Below, piece after piece: positions 33,301-45,052 of a stretch of 64,000 bases of DNA. A model generated the notes under the pieces. It made no database searches, had not been told where the DNA came from, and saw only the letters and a program-made list of their open reading frames with translations. The stretch comes from Nilaparvata lugens. Its lineage: Eukaryota; Arthropoda; Insecta; Hemiptera; Delphacidae. The translations under genes were made by a program, and so were the position numbers. Position 1 is the first letter of the stretch; each line of letters begins with the position of its first letter. Location of the stretch: positions 30,386,192-30,450,191 of the forward strand of contig NC_052506.1 of the NCBI RefSeq assembly GCF_014356525.2, in the 5' to 3' direction.

Positions 33301-36300
33301 TCATAGATAACACCAATCTCTCCCATTCAACAGGTGCTGACAATTTGAGTTGATTCTTACTATAGCTGCCAGAGGATGAGCTATCTCCCCCACCAACTTC
33401 TAGCGTACTTTCACTGTATTGTTAGCAGCACATGTACAGCAGCGTTCAACGCCACTGTTCAAGGATATAGACTTGGTGCACATTGCAGGAGAACTACCGT
33501 TTCTCGCATGAAAATTGAACAACTAGCTATACAAAATTAAAATGCCCTTGAGTTGATATTTAAAATGTTGAGAACGGAAACAAATATTTGTCAATAACAT
33601 ACAGTGGATAAATATGATCACTAAGTATTCAATTCAATTCAAAAAGTTCTTCATTCCTCATAAAAAACAAAACAATATGATTTACAATGTCAGTTCTAAA
33701 TACTCTTACAAGAGAATGTTATTTTTGTATAATAAAAAACAGTTGAAATTAAATCAAATAGAAAATTATCCTCAAAAAATCTTAATCCTAGTTCTAATCA
33801 TGATTGGGATTCATAGCTCATCAGGATTGAATTCATCAAGAAAAAGTCGTGAACCGACATGGCTTTATTCAGGAATGATCTTCACATGGACCTAAGGTCT
33901 GTGTGTGAAGACTAGTTCTTCGGCTTGCCGATACCTTTTGAAGATTCCGAGAAAAGATTCAGATTTGTAAGGTATACATTAAGTGAGTAAGGATTAGCTT
34001 TTTTTAATAGATAATACCGTAAAAGTGTGAGGTATTGATTAAGTATTGATAATATTATACTAGATATCAAAAATAGCAACAGTTTCAATAATAAGATGAT
34101 GATTGTGCAATATCTAAATCATATCTTAAACATGTCATAGGGTATTGGTACGCAGACATGTTATCTGGATGACGATGACTCATCCACAAGAAACAGACAT
34201 GGGCCCCAACAGATTGACCAATTCGGTATATAGTGATGGTCTCAAATTGTAGATTAATAATAATAATAATAATATCAAGTGAATTTAATGGAAAGAATGA
34301 GTACCTAAATTAAAAAAAGTAATTTGTAGTAATAAGTAAAAAAAGAAATGTAAAAATTTATTAAATTTATAAAACACGTAAATTTGGAATAAGATTCAGA
34401 GATTATTCACCAAATAATAATATTACAAGATTAAATATATTATAATATATAACAATATAATAGCCTATATAAGTTTTTATAAATTAATATTACAATAATG
34501 CAAGAAATAAATTGATTGGCCCTCTGATTCAAAGCTTGAGGGATCTATTCTATGGAATTTAAGAAGGACCTACTTCACTGAATAAGAAAGTGGTAATACA
34601 CGCTAAGCATTTTCATTTTTTATTTGGCCACTCCATTCACGTCTTGTGTGTGGGAGCCTTTTCCCAGTTACACTGTAACATATAAGATTATGGAAGGATA
34701 AAACAGCACTGCTCGACCCGGCTTCTACTCCACCCATTACATGAATTTGGTTTGGTGATATCAACTACCACAAACTTTCTATGATTAAACATCATATGAT
34801 TAACAGTTCAGTATGAAATTGAATATTTGCAAATTATTTCCCAGCATCCTAGTGGCTGTGGTATTCCTGTCTAGAGTGCCAATACATTTGCACAAAGTGA
34901 AATAACTATGTTGTTTCAGTTTTGAAGATCATGAATCACCATGAGTCATGACAATTTGAAAATCGTCAGTCATGCTTTTAATTTAAATTTCAGTACAAGT
35001 CAAATTAGCACGTTGAGAAGTCTATGTAAAGTAAGTTGAGTGACTAGACAAAATAAATTTCTCGCACCCCAACTGTCGTTCTGCTACATAAAACAATATT
35101 TTCGGCGTATGACAGCACAAAAAATCCTGAAAGACATCTCTTGTAGCTTACCTAGTTTGAGTGTCTACCATGTCATGGTTTGTGAATGCTAACCAAACAT
35201 GAGCAATGAGCAAAAAAACGCATGATTCATTACGTTTGGCCTATAATGAATTTGAATAATTATAACAATAAAAAATATAATTATAATTCAAGATGGAAAG
35301 ACAAGATTTTTATTCAAGATGTTTGATTTCCTTAGACTATCAATAACAATCAATATTGATTTCATTTGAAGTCATTTTGGAGGTAAATTTAACTAACCGC
35401 ACATTTTTTCAAGACGTATGCTTGGAAGAGAACTTGACAAAAGATAAATTACTTATTTTACATCGTCTTTCTTCAATTGTTGAGGTGTTTAAGTTGATAT
35501 CATTCAACTTGCATCAATATCTTAAAATAACTTATAGAATATAAAGAATCTCTAGAACGCTCTCTCAAATTACTCTCTCCCACACTCACTCACTCACTTT
35601 CTCTCTCGCTCTATCTCCTTTCTCACTCTTTCTCTAGGTTTCTTCGTGCAGAAGTACAATATGAGTTTGTTATTGATTGTTACTGAGGCCATAGAACTAT
35701 TCTTCCTTCCCCAGGCAAGTTAATGGCATTCCAATCGCAACGATATACAATTTGCTAGTTATGAAATGATTAACAGATTGATGATCAGTGGGGATGACTG
35801 GTGATGATGCTTGCAATCAGTGTCTGCTCGGACCACAATAGAATGGGATAATGTGGGGGAAGCCAATTAAAAATGAATAATCAAAAAATATAATGTTTGG
35901 GAGTGTAGATTAGTAGAATACAGACTAGCCTCATACATGTTTATTTTGAATGGAAAATGTTTACTTCAATATTAATATTTTTGATTGAATCTTTCTAGCA
36001 GTAGTAGGTATGTTTCGTTGTTCTTTATAACAATTATTAGGTAGCTAATAAAATTAATAATTAGCCACCTCTCCGTATATGGAGTTCTCAGTACTTCATC
36101 TAGCGCATTAGTCGAAGCAGTTCTATAAAAAGGCTTGAGACATGCTGGCTCGATAATCAGTAATTTGGTCCAGAATAGCGTTTTAATTGACTTTTCAGTG
36201 ACACTAAATCATCTTGATGAGTAATGAAATAAATCACAAAATCAGAGAGTAATAGCAAAGAAAAACAAATAGTCTATCCTTACGCTTATCCTTTCTCTAT

Positions 36301-36460
36301 GGTAATAGCTGGCAATCATGGCTGTTATGCCAATATTAAATTGATCATCTCTCGGTCTCTATCTAGAGCAACTCAACTGAAAATTTACAAAACGCTGATC
36401 CGACCACTTATTGCTCAGAGACATGGAATGTCACTACTGTTGATGCCTCTATACTATAGT
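33301..36460. other. Intergenic or intronic DNA with simple repeats
   Basis: No gene seen. An AAT short repeat lies at about 34256-34275 and a CT-rich simple stretch at about 35570-35640 (CTCTCTC, CACTCACTCACT). Confidence 0.35.
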
Positions 36461-38879
36461 CTGTGTAAAATAAGTTGAGACTTGGCCCTCTCCATCCAAA
36501 AAAATTACAAGGTTGCCAATTCTTGTAAAATTGCAACTTTCTCAAATTTCCAATTCAACGTCAGAATTGGACGGAGAATATCATCCCCGATATCCTAGTA
36601 ATGCTAAAAAAGTTTCAGGGTTAAAGGATTAAGAGGAAATTTAACTTTTATTATAAAATTGGAAACATCACGAAGATTTGTTTTTCTTTTGAATATCACT
36701 TCTCTCAGAATCATGGGGCGTCTTAATGCGTAATAATTTTATATCAAATTAACGGGGAATGTGTCTCCTTTCTATTGGTGTCTGGATCATTTTTATCCTA
36801 TCTATAGTTATTTTTTAATTAATGATTATGTTCGTCAATGTCGGGACATTTCGAGCAGAAAACATGAAATTTTCGACATGTTTTTCAAACATTTTCGACA
36901 TGAAATTTTTCGAAAGATAAGTGGGTGGTGAAAGAGAAAAAGTTTCTCAGAAATAATTGAAATTATTTTCTCAATAGTCAAAAGTAGGAAGGTAGTATTT
37001 TGGTCGCCAAGGACTTTTAGGGCCGGTTTCCGAGCTCGGGATCTATGAGTTCTGGACTTACAGAGTCCAGGACTGAAATAAGCTCTCGGGTCTAAATTGA
37101 CTTTCTGAGTCACGATTTTATCTTCTAAACTCCGGAGTCTATCAAGTTCTCGACTATTTGAGTCCAGGACTTTAACGCAGTAAACATGAGGGAAATTAAC
37201 AATATTTTACTGTTGTATTATTGGCATATATAGCAAAACGGAAACAGCTGATTACAGCGGGACAATTCAAATGAGCATGCTCTCCAAACTATTTTGTAAA
37301 AATACATTTCGATTTCTTTGTAGGCAAAGGTGAATGAATAAACATTTCATTTCACGTTATGTTATTATTGATCATTGAACCTAACCAGTGATTTTGGAAT
37401 AAAAAATTTCATTAGGCTATTGAGTTTGAAAACGTATTTGTTTTGAAAAAAACTGGAGAAATAATTTATTATTAATAAGTTGAATATGACATTGATTAAT
37501 AACATTCAGATTGGAATATAAATTCCAAGGCAATCCTTGTATTATTTCGCTTGAACATTTTTAGGTTGTTAGTCGTAAAATGAGGTTAGTTTTTTACACA
37601 TAATTCTGATACAATTATATTCCAAAATGAACTTGCAAACTATAAATGATGAATTCAGATGGACTAATCCAAATAATTTAGGTATTTCATGACATCTACT
37701 TGGCTTTTTATCTACTCCAAAACAATAACTGAATTGTGTTTGCTTAGTTAAGTCTAGAACCAGTCGAGGGTTTAAAATCACGCTGTTTTAAGTCCTGGAC
37801 TTAACGATTTTTGATAAATCCTTGACTCGGAAAGAGGCGAGAATCTAATTCAAGTCCTGGACTTATAAGCCCTTCACTCAGAAAGCGAAATTATAAACTC
37901 CAGGGTCTAACATGATCTCTAAACTCCAGAGTCTATTTAAGTCCTCAACTACGTTAACGCTCTGACTCGGAAAGCCAATTTTCTGACTCCAGAGTTTAAA
38001 GCCAGTTAAAGTCTAGAACTTAAAAATCCCGAGCTCGGAAACCGGCCCTTAAAGTTAGAAGAGCGGCTGCATGGTATGCATTGTGAACCAAATTGTATGC
38101 TAAAGGCTGGCAATTTACAAGATTATTTGACTGAATTATTTCAAAAGCAAGCAGCTGATTGCCTTTAGAAAGACTGTAATGAAACACAGCTTGGATTATT
38201 CCAGACGAGGTTGTCATTTTTACTTTTTTATAATCATGTGGCTTGCAGTTGCCGAATTTTTCAATCGTTCTGTATTTTGAATTTGTTGATCCCAGCTATT
38301 GATAGCATATGCACACCAATCAGCCGCTATCCTTGACTCTGAAACTCCTAAGAGGCCAAAATACGTACCTCCTAGTACGTTTGACAATATAGGAAAAATA
38401 ATTTCAATTATTTCTGAAAAACTTTCTCGCTTTTACCACCTACTTATCTTTTGAAACAAAAAAGTTTCTAGCATGTCGAAAATTTTATGTTTTCTGCTCA
38501 AAATGTCTCGACATTGACGAACATAATCATTAATTAAAAAATAACTATAGGTCGAATAAAAATTATCGAGACACCAATAGAAAGGAGACATTCTCCCCGT
38601 TAATTTTATATAAAATTATTACGCATTACGACGCCCCATGTTTCTGAGGGAAGTGATATTCAAAAGAAAAACAAATCTTCGTGATGTTTCCAATTTTATC
38701 ATAAAAGTTGAATTTCCTTTTAATCCTTCAACCCTGAAACTTTTTTAGCACTACTTGGGTATCGGGGATGATATCCTACGTCCAATTCTGACATTGAATT
38801 GGAAATCTGAGAAGGTTGCAATTTTACACGATTTGGCAACCCTGTAATTTATAATCATGTCTCAACTTGTTTTACACAG
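36461..38879. mobile_element. Foldback element with about 0.54-kb inverted arms
   Basis: The left arm 36461-37012 (starting CTGTGTAAAATAAGTTGAGA) is the reverse complement, with scattered differences, of the right arm 38352-38879 (ending CTCAACTTGTTTTACACAG). Matching landmarks include GGGGCGTC with GACGCCCC, and CACCAATAGAAAGGAGACA. TATA lies just outside both ends, compatible with a TA-duplicating (mariner-type) insertion, though this is not decisive. The loop contains a Harbinger-like element (37020-38048) inserted at the edge of the left arm. No transposase is encoded. Confidence 0.75.
37020..38048. mobile_element. Harbinger-like element, 1029 bp, TTA target duplication
   Basis: Perfect inverted termini: GGGCCGGTTTCCGAGCTCGG on the left, mirrored at the right end. 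They are flanked by TTA at 37017-37019 and 38049-38051. The subterminal parts contain many variants of AGTCCAGGACTT-like words on both strands. No transposase frame, so non-autonomous. The same family in reverse forms the 44374-51373 composite. Confidence 0.85.
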
Positions 38880-38929
38880 TTTATAAGAATTTTTGAAAGA
38901 AAAATAAATTTATTATCAGGCGAATATAT

Positions 38930-39265
38930 GGGGGCGTCAACGACAATGGGGTGTGGAGAAGAAGATCGAACAATGAAATGAATAAAATTCTTGGAGGTGG
39001 GGATGTGGTCCGTTTTATTAAATCACAAAGATTGCGCTGGGATGGTCATGTTGAGAGAATGGCAGAACATCGAATTCCAAAAGCAATTTATAAGGCCAGG
39101 ATGGAGAGCAGAAGACAACAGTGGAGACCACGCAAACGAGGGAGTGATGAAGTAGAGGATGATCTCCGGAAGATGGGGATAATAGCATGGAAACGAAAGA
39201 CATGTGACCGTGATGTGTGGAGGGCTCTTGTGCGAGAGGCTAAAGCTCACATTGAGCTGTAAAGT
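38930..39265 (+). pseudogene. 5'-truncated RTE-like LINE, reverse transcriptase C-terminus
   Basis: An uninterrupted frame (from about 38945 to the stop at 39260-39262) gives NGVWRRRSN, QRLRWDGHVERMAEHRIPKA, VEDDLRKMGI and VWRALVREAKAHIEL. This is the same C-terminal block as at 27262-27645 and 52690-52918, but a separate insertion. It begins just outside the foldback at 36461-38879. It lacks endonuclease and catalytic domains. Confidence 0.75.
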
Positions 39266-39734
39266 CAGAAGAAGAATCATCTTGATATTATGAATATATA
39301 AGTTCTTCTTTATCTATGTAAGACAGTGACTCACTATATTAACTTTATAGTGCGACTTTTAGTTGAAGTGTGACTAATGCCGGGTCTACAAGACAACGAT
39401 ATTTTCTCAAAAGTTTACGCAAACCTGGGTTTGCACAAATCTACAGGTTTGTGCAAGCCTCTGTTCACACGACACCAACTTTAACACAAATCTCAATAGA
39501 TTCACACCACAGAAGAAGTAAGATTTGGAATAATATTTATTTGGAATAATTAGTATTTGTAATAATTATTTTTTTTTACATTTTATCAAAATTTGCAGCC
39601 CCCTGAATTCAACCACCCTGGGCTATAGCCCATTCAGCCCATAATAATGTAAATCGAGCCCTGCTCTGACTTCAATTTTTTGTACCTGGAAATATAAACT
39701 CACACTCAAGAGTAGACACTATTTAAATTTACTG

Positions 39735-40722
39735 GAAAGGAGATACAGTAGGATATTGCTACAATTCAATTAATCTGTTGTCAACATCCGCAATAGCGGA
39801 AGTCTTCACAGTAATTTATAGCATTATTGGAAATCCGTACAATAAATTATTATTATGTTACAAGTTGATTAATTTTATACTTGAAGCACAGAGGAGAGAG
39901 TAACTTCCTCCTCCTACTACTTCTCCTCCTTAATAATAATCAATAATACTGCTTATCAAGTGAAGAGTGAATAACTATATCTATAACATTACGATAGACT
40001 CTATAGTATCCTAGAGTAAATAACAAAATTATTATTCATTAAAAAATCTTCCATGTTTATGAGAATTTTTGAGAATTGACCTCGCACATGGTTAATTTGG
40101 GGATGCTGAATCCGAATCTGAGATCGCGAATTATTTATCTTCATCTTGCGCAAACCTGGTTGGAACCAGGTTTAGGTCGTGTAGTAGGGAGATCGGTCCA
40201 AATTTATAAGGTTTGTGTTCTTTTTTGATCAATCTCTGCCAGTTTGCAGCGATTTTTCTAGGAAACGATTACCGGTATGATTCATCCTATCCATTAAAAT
40301 CCAAATCGCTTCAAAATGAAGATAGAGAATACGCGATTCCAAATTCCTATTCAGCAAACTCGAATTAAAGATGTGCGAGTGCGAGGTCAATTCTCAAAAA
40401 CACTCAAAAACGAGGAAGATTTTTTAATGAATAATAATTATGTTATTTACTCTATAGTAATGATACAGATATAGTTATCCACTCTTCACTTGCAGTGAAG
40501 TAAGCAGTATTCTTGATCAAGGAAGAAGAGGTGGTGAAGGAGGAGGAAGAGGAGGAGGAGGAGGCGGTGTAGGAGGAGTTCCTACACTCTCCTTTGTGCT
40601 AGTATAGAACTAATTAACTTGTATCATAATAATTTATTGTACGAAATTCCAATAATTACTCTGAAGACTTCCGCTACTGCGGATGTTGATTAATTGAATA
40701 GTTGCAAATATACTCTCCATCT
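39735..40722. repeat. Long inverted repeat, about 0.41-kb arms
   Basis: The left arm 39735-40150 matches the reverse complement of 40310-40722. Paired landmarks: AACATCCGCAATAGCGGAAG with CTTCCGCTACTGCGGATGTT, TCCTCCTCCTAC with a GGAGGA run, and GAATTGACCTCGCAC with GTGCGAGGTCAATTC. The arms have diverged and the GGA tract has expanded on the right (about 40527-40575). The loop is about 160 bp. It is non-coding, probably a foldback or large MITE. Confidence 0.75.
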
Positions 40723-42009
40723 GAGTACTTCAGTGCGGCTAAACCATGGTATTCGAGCTACCGGTGTACACTTCACTGTACCCGCTACAGTAGCGATTAC
40801 AGAGGTTTCCCAAATCACCACCCACCACTAACAGGTCTTCAGTCGTCATGCCAAACACTTCCGCACTTTTTTTGACCCCCACCCTCAAGAATGTATCACC
40901 CTCCTCCCTTTTATATTGAAAACATGTACTGACAATTTCAGATTACTTTGTAATACCAGGAGGGAGAGGGAGTTCATCACTATCAAAAGGGAGTCTCAAG
41001 GAGCCCCAGGGAGTCTCAGACGCGCACAATTTTTTTTCCTTAACTGGATGAATTTTCTCTTATGCGGTGAACGAATCCCCATCAAGCCAAGCATTCTGAA
41101 GACGCGAGCGAAATAAATTCAGCGCGTCAGTCACCCATAGTTGGGGTCTTAGGAAGTTGGTAGTCTACTCTTCTTATAAACTCCATCAGTTTCTGTTGAC
41201 GAGGGAGTTGGGTTAAGAGAAGGAAGTAAAAAGATGGAATTTATAGTCCCCTGATTCATAAACATTTCTTCTCAACCCTCACAAATTCAATTCAATCCTA
41301 TATTCAAATAAGTATATTCTTTTACTGGTGTTTTCCATGGGAATTTCATTTATAAAATAGCAGAGTAATTCTGTAAATCAATTATTTTTCTAGAGGAGAT
41401 ATGATTTTGCGAAATGGGATACACAAGTATGGAGAAGATACTATTATTAGTACCGTATTTGTGGAAATAGAGTCTCTGTTAATAAAATAAGTCATTAATC
41501 GGGAAATTACCTACTGTGTTAAGTAGGCTCTTTAGAACAAATAAATTCAAAACAAATTTCAAATTTTGGTCATTGACCCTTCAATTACTTGAATACATCA
41601 ATGATTAAATCATGACATGAGTGATGGGTTTCTTATCATTTCAATTGAAATAGTTAACACTAAATAACTAACTTATTAATTATTAGCCTAATACTGTATG
41701 AATTGTACCTAGTTTGTTTCTAACTAAGACTAAGACAAAATGTTATTGAAGTAAGTTACCTAGTATGTTTTACATGGATTGAATATTTTCATATACTTTA
41801 TGATTTCTATTATTATTATGCTTATTTTATATCATAATTTCTCTTTTGTTATTATTTTGACAAAATAAAGTTGTTCTGGCAATAAAGAATCTTGAATAGA
41901 CTTATTAGAATGTTACTGGCGACTGATTTTTTCCGGAAAATCGTGGATCGACTTTCATATAATAAAAATATGAAGGTGCATAATAATTATAATCTAGGCC
42001 TAACAGTGT
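40723..42009. other. Intergenic or intronic DNA
   Basis: No gene seen. A GC-richer patch at 40740-41120 has no convincing frame. Confidence 0.3.
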
Positions 42010-42175
42010 TATCGGATGGGCACGTTAAATGTCGGTCCCGGCTGAAGTATGACAGTCGTAAGGCCCATTGACAACCTATTATTATTATATTTAGGTGGAA
42101 CTGCCGTCTCACAACCAATAAAAGGTGGTGGAACTCCCCACCAATAAAAGCCATACGAATAGTATTATTATTATA
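42010..42175 (+). repeat. Dispersed repeat family B, copy 2
   Basis: Shares ordered blocks with 19031-19200 (CGGATGGGCACGT, TGTCGGTCCC, GCCCATTGACAAC, CACCAATAAAAG, CATACGAATA) and ends in TATTATTATT. It holds an internal partial duplication around ACCAATAAAA. Confidence 0.55.
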
Positions 42176-42602
42176 AATCTACAACGCGAGTTGCCATGAG
42201 CAAGAGTTTTAGAGGCGTGAAAAATATTCTTCAACTTGTAAGCAATAATGAAAAAAATTCAGCTGGTTCATCACTGTTCACAGTTTTTTATCCGGTAAAC
42301 CTACCGGTATTCGAGAAGGTAAGTGTATTCTTCCCACTAATAACCTATAGCGTATTCAAGGCATTCACTGATGTTGAAAGCAGCTCTACCCAAGCTGACA
42401 TATTAAAGTGTAGCGGTTGTTCACGATAATAATGTTCCGGTTACAAAGTTGTAGTACCATAGGAAAAGTGGTGTAACGCGGGTGGGGCAGATCTAGATTC
42501 GGTTCACCTGTTCTAAACCGACGACGGACATTCTCTCGTCAGCTCACAAAAATTCCTGAACCACACACAATAAATTGTAATAAATTAATGAACTGCACTC
42601 AC

Positions 42603-42800
42603 CTCTGACAAGCCTATGGCTATCGTCAAGAGCGACAGGTATCCATTGACTGCCGATTCTTGAACTCCAACAAACAACACACTTGATTAATTCACTATTT
42701 TGTAAAAAGAACACACAGAGATTAAAAGAGCACGCGACGTTCAGGCTGAACTTGAACTGGCTGATCGCTGTTGGTTGAGTTGAGTTCGACTTGGACACGG
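42603..42800 (-). promoter_or_regulatory. Candidate 5' non-coding exon 1b with consensus donor
   Basis: Minus-strand GC-richer sequence ends at 42603 in CAGAG followed by GTGAGTGC, a strong donor. Within it a short upstream ATG (ATGGATACCTGTCGC) is soon stopped, as in many 5' untranslated exons. No acceptor is seen upstream. The downstream coding exons, if any, would lie to the left beyond large introns and were not found. Confidence 0.35.
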
Positions 42801-42897
42801 AGTCAACGGACCACGCACGCACGCCCACCAGCCGACAGACAGTATTGGTGGGGGGAAGTGGAAGTGGCTACGTGTCCCTCTTCTTACCTGTCGGCAA

Positions 42898-43065
42898 TCT
42901 ACCGTGCCGACACTGTAAATTCACTGCTACACTAACTATCCGTCAGGTAGCAGCAGCGTCCGGAAACAACACAAACATCCAATTCCACTCATACGTCATA
43001 CGATCTCTCCACCAATCGCCAATCGGTGTACAGCAAGTTAGGACTTTACTTTTGCAAGTTAGCCC
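42898..43065 (-). promoter_or_regulatory. Candidate alternative first exon 1a with consensus donor
   Basis: Minus-strand sequence with no long frame ends at 42898 in GCCGACAG followed by GTAAGAAG, a textbook donor. It lies only about 300 bp upstream of the second donor at 42603. Two good donors in one GC-rich island suggest alternative promoters for a minus-strand gene. Confidence 0.35.
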
Positions 43066-43202
43066 TCGCACCTAAGCTACCCGTCTAGGACGGTCCATAC
43101 GCTCATAGAAACTAACCGTCCTAGTTTCGACAACATGGTTAAATTTGAATATCGGGATATTTTTATAACCCCGTCAACATTGAATAAGTTCCTAGTAGAA
43201 TC

Positions 43203-43491
43203 AGTGGCGAATAAAGATATTTTTTTGAGGGGGACAAGGTTACTGAAAGGTATTAAGTGATTTTGAGTAAACACCCCATCCTCATATTTATAACAGTTTG
43301 CTTTATACTTTATATCAGCTGCTCGTATTCAGAGGGTAATTTGCGCTGAACGCCCTTTTTACTTTACCGTCAGGCCGTCAAAAATACCTTTACCGTTATT
43401 CAGATTACCGTAGGCCCACTTATTATTCTTTATATTCATTATTTCGGGAGGGGTCGGTCCCCCTGGGCCCCTCCTTATATAAGCCCCTGTG
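43203..43491. mobile_element. Possible short hAT-like element
   Basis: The left end CAGTGGCGAATAAAG...GAGGGGGAC and the right end GGGCCCCTCCTTATATAAGC then CCCTG both carry CAG...GGC-type termini and G-rich subterminal tracts seen in hAT elements. The flanking octamers match only partly, so the ends are uncertain. Confidence 0.3.
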
Positions 43492-43556
43492 TAGGATAGT
43501 AGAATGCAGAAGAGAAGCTACGGTAGATAAAGAGAGTTTAGGACATAATATAATGA

Positions 43557-44184
43557 CTAGTGGTTCTGTGAACAGTAGACCTCGCGCTCAGTAAGTTACA
43601 TTGACCTGTTGTTATGTTTTCTCAAAAATTATTAAATAATTTATCAATTTGAAATGTCTAGAAAAAATCCTAAATAAAAAGAGCTTTTTGTTCTATCGTA
43701 CCGTGACGTGTCGTCCCGGAATGTGAGTGTGAGCGCTGTTATCAGGTCTGGCTGCAACTGTGTACAAAGTTGATGGAAAGATTCAAGATGTTCGATGTTT
43801 TTGAACGGGTAGTATTATAGTCAACTGTCTACTAACGTTGATGGATAGATACATTTTCAAGATGTTCGATGTTTTTGAACGGGTAGTCCACTAGACAGCT
43901 GATTTATGATGAATAATTCTATAGTCTGATTTTTACTCCAATATTGGCATATGAAGGAGGTTCCTTTTTCCTTTTAGATTATCCTTGAAATGCAAAATTT
44001 CCAAAAAACCTTGTATATAAGTCGACGCGCAATTTGAAAAGGAACATACCTGTCAAATTTCATGAAAATCTATTACCGCGTTTCGCAGTAAATGCGCAAC
44101 ATATAAACATTAAAACATAATTAAACATTAAGAGAAATGGCAAACCGTCGACTTGAATCTTAGACCTCACTTCGCTCGGTCAAT
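43557..44184 (-). repeat. Dispersed repeat family A, copy 3 (reverse)
   Basis: Reverse-complement counterpart of 15676-16077. It starts ACTAGTGGTTCTGTGAACAG and ends GACCTCACTTCGCTCGGTCA. About 220 bp longer than the first copy, partly through a local tandem duplication of a 32-bp block (43782-43813 and 43856-43887, TTCAAGATGTTCGATG...). Confidence 0.7.
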
Positions 44185-45052
44185 AAACACTAGTATATTA
44201 TCATTGATTGGTTTATTACAATTTTAACCAGAAATGCTAACTACTTCACCGTCAATCACATTTCAACTCTATCTTAATTCTAATTTCTGAATAAAAATAC
44301 TCTTAAATCTATCTTCATTTTTGGACTGGGACTGTGACTTTGTAACAACTAGCCTGCTATTCTAATATATTAATGGCCGGTTTCCGAGCTCGGGATTCAG
44401 CTAAGTTCTAGACTTTAACTGGCTTCAAACTCTGGTGTCAGAAAATTGGCTTTCCGAGTCAGAGCGTTAACTTAGTCGAGGACTTGAAAAGACTCTGGAG
44501 TTTAGAGATCACGTTAGACCCTGGAGTTCATAATTTCGCTTTCTGAGTGAAGGGCTTATAAGTCCAGGACTTGAATTTGATTCTCGCCTCTTTCCGAGTC
44601 AAGGATTTATCAAAAATCGTTAAGTCCAGGACTAAAAACAGCGTGATTTTAAATCCTGGACTGGGGTAGGGTTTAAATATTCAAGTTCTATAGTGAGGTT
44701 CATGTTATAATGGCAGTGTACGATTGATAATAATGTTGCTGTCCTTTTCTATCATACATCAAACAGATAGCGCTATCTCTCTCTAGCTTTGCAATGTTGT
44801 CATTTTGCCAGAATATTTTTTTTTTACTTTTGACAGTGACTGTACAAAAGTAAACAAAATTCATCATCAGTCGCCATTTTTTCTTCATTCTATCAAAATA
44901 CTTGGGTCGTATAATTGATTCAAAATGTATTTTTGAAACAATGAAATAATTTTTAGATATTACCGTATGAGAAACACAAATCAAAATATCTGAAATGACA
45001 TTTTAAAAGTTGATAACTAACCATCCTAGACTTCACCCATGCTTCAGTTAGC

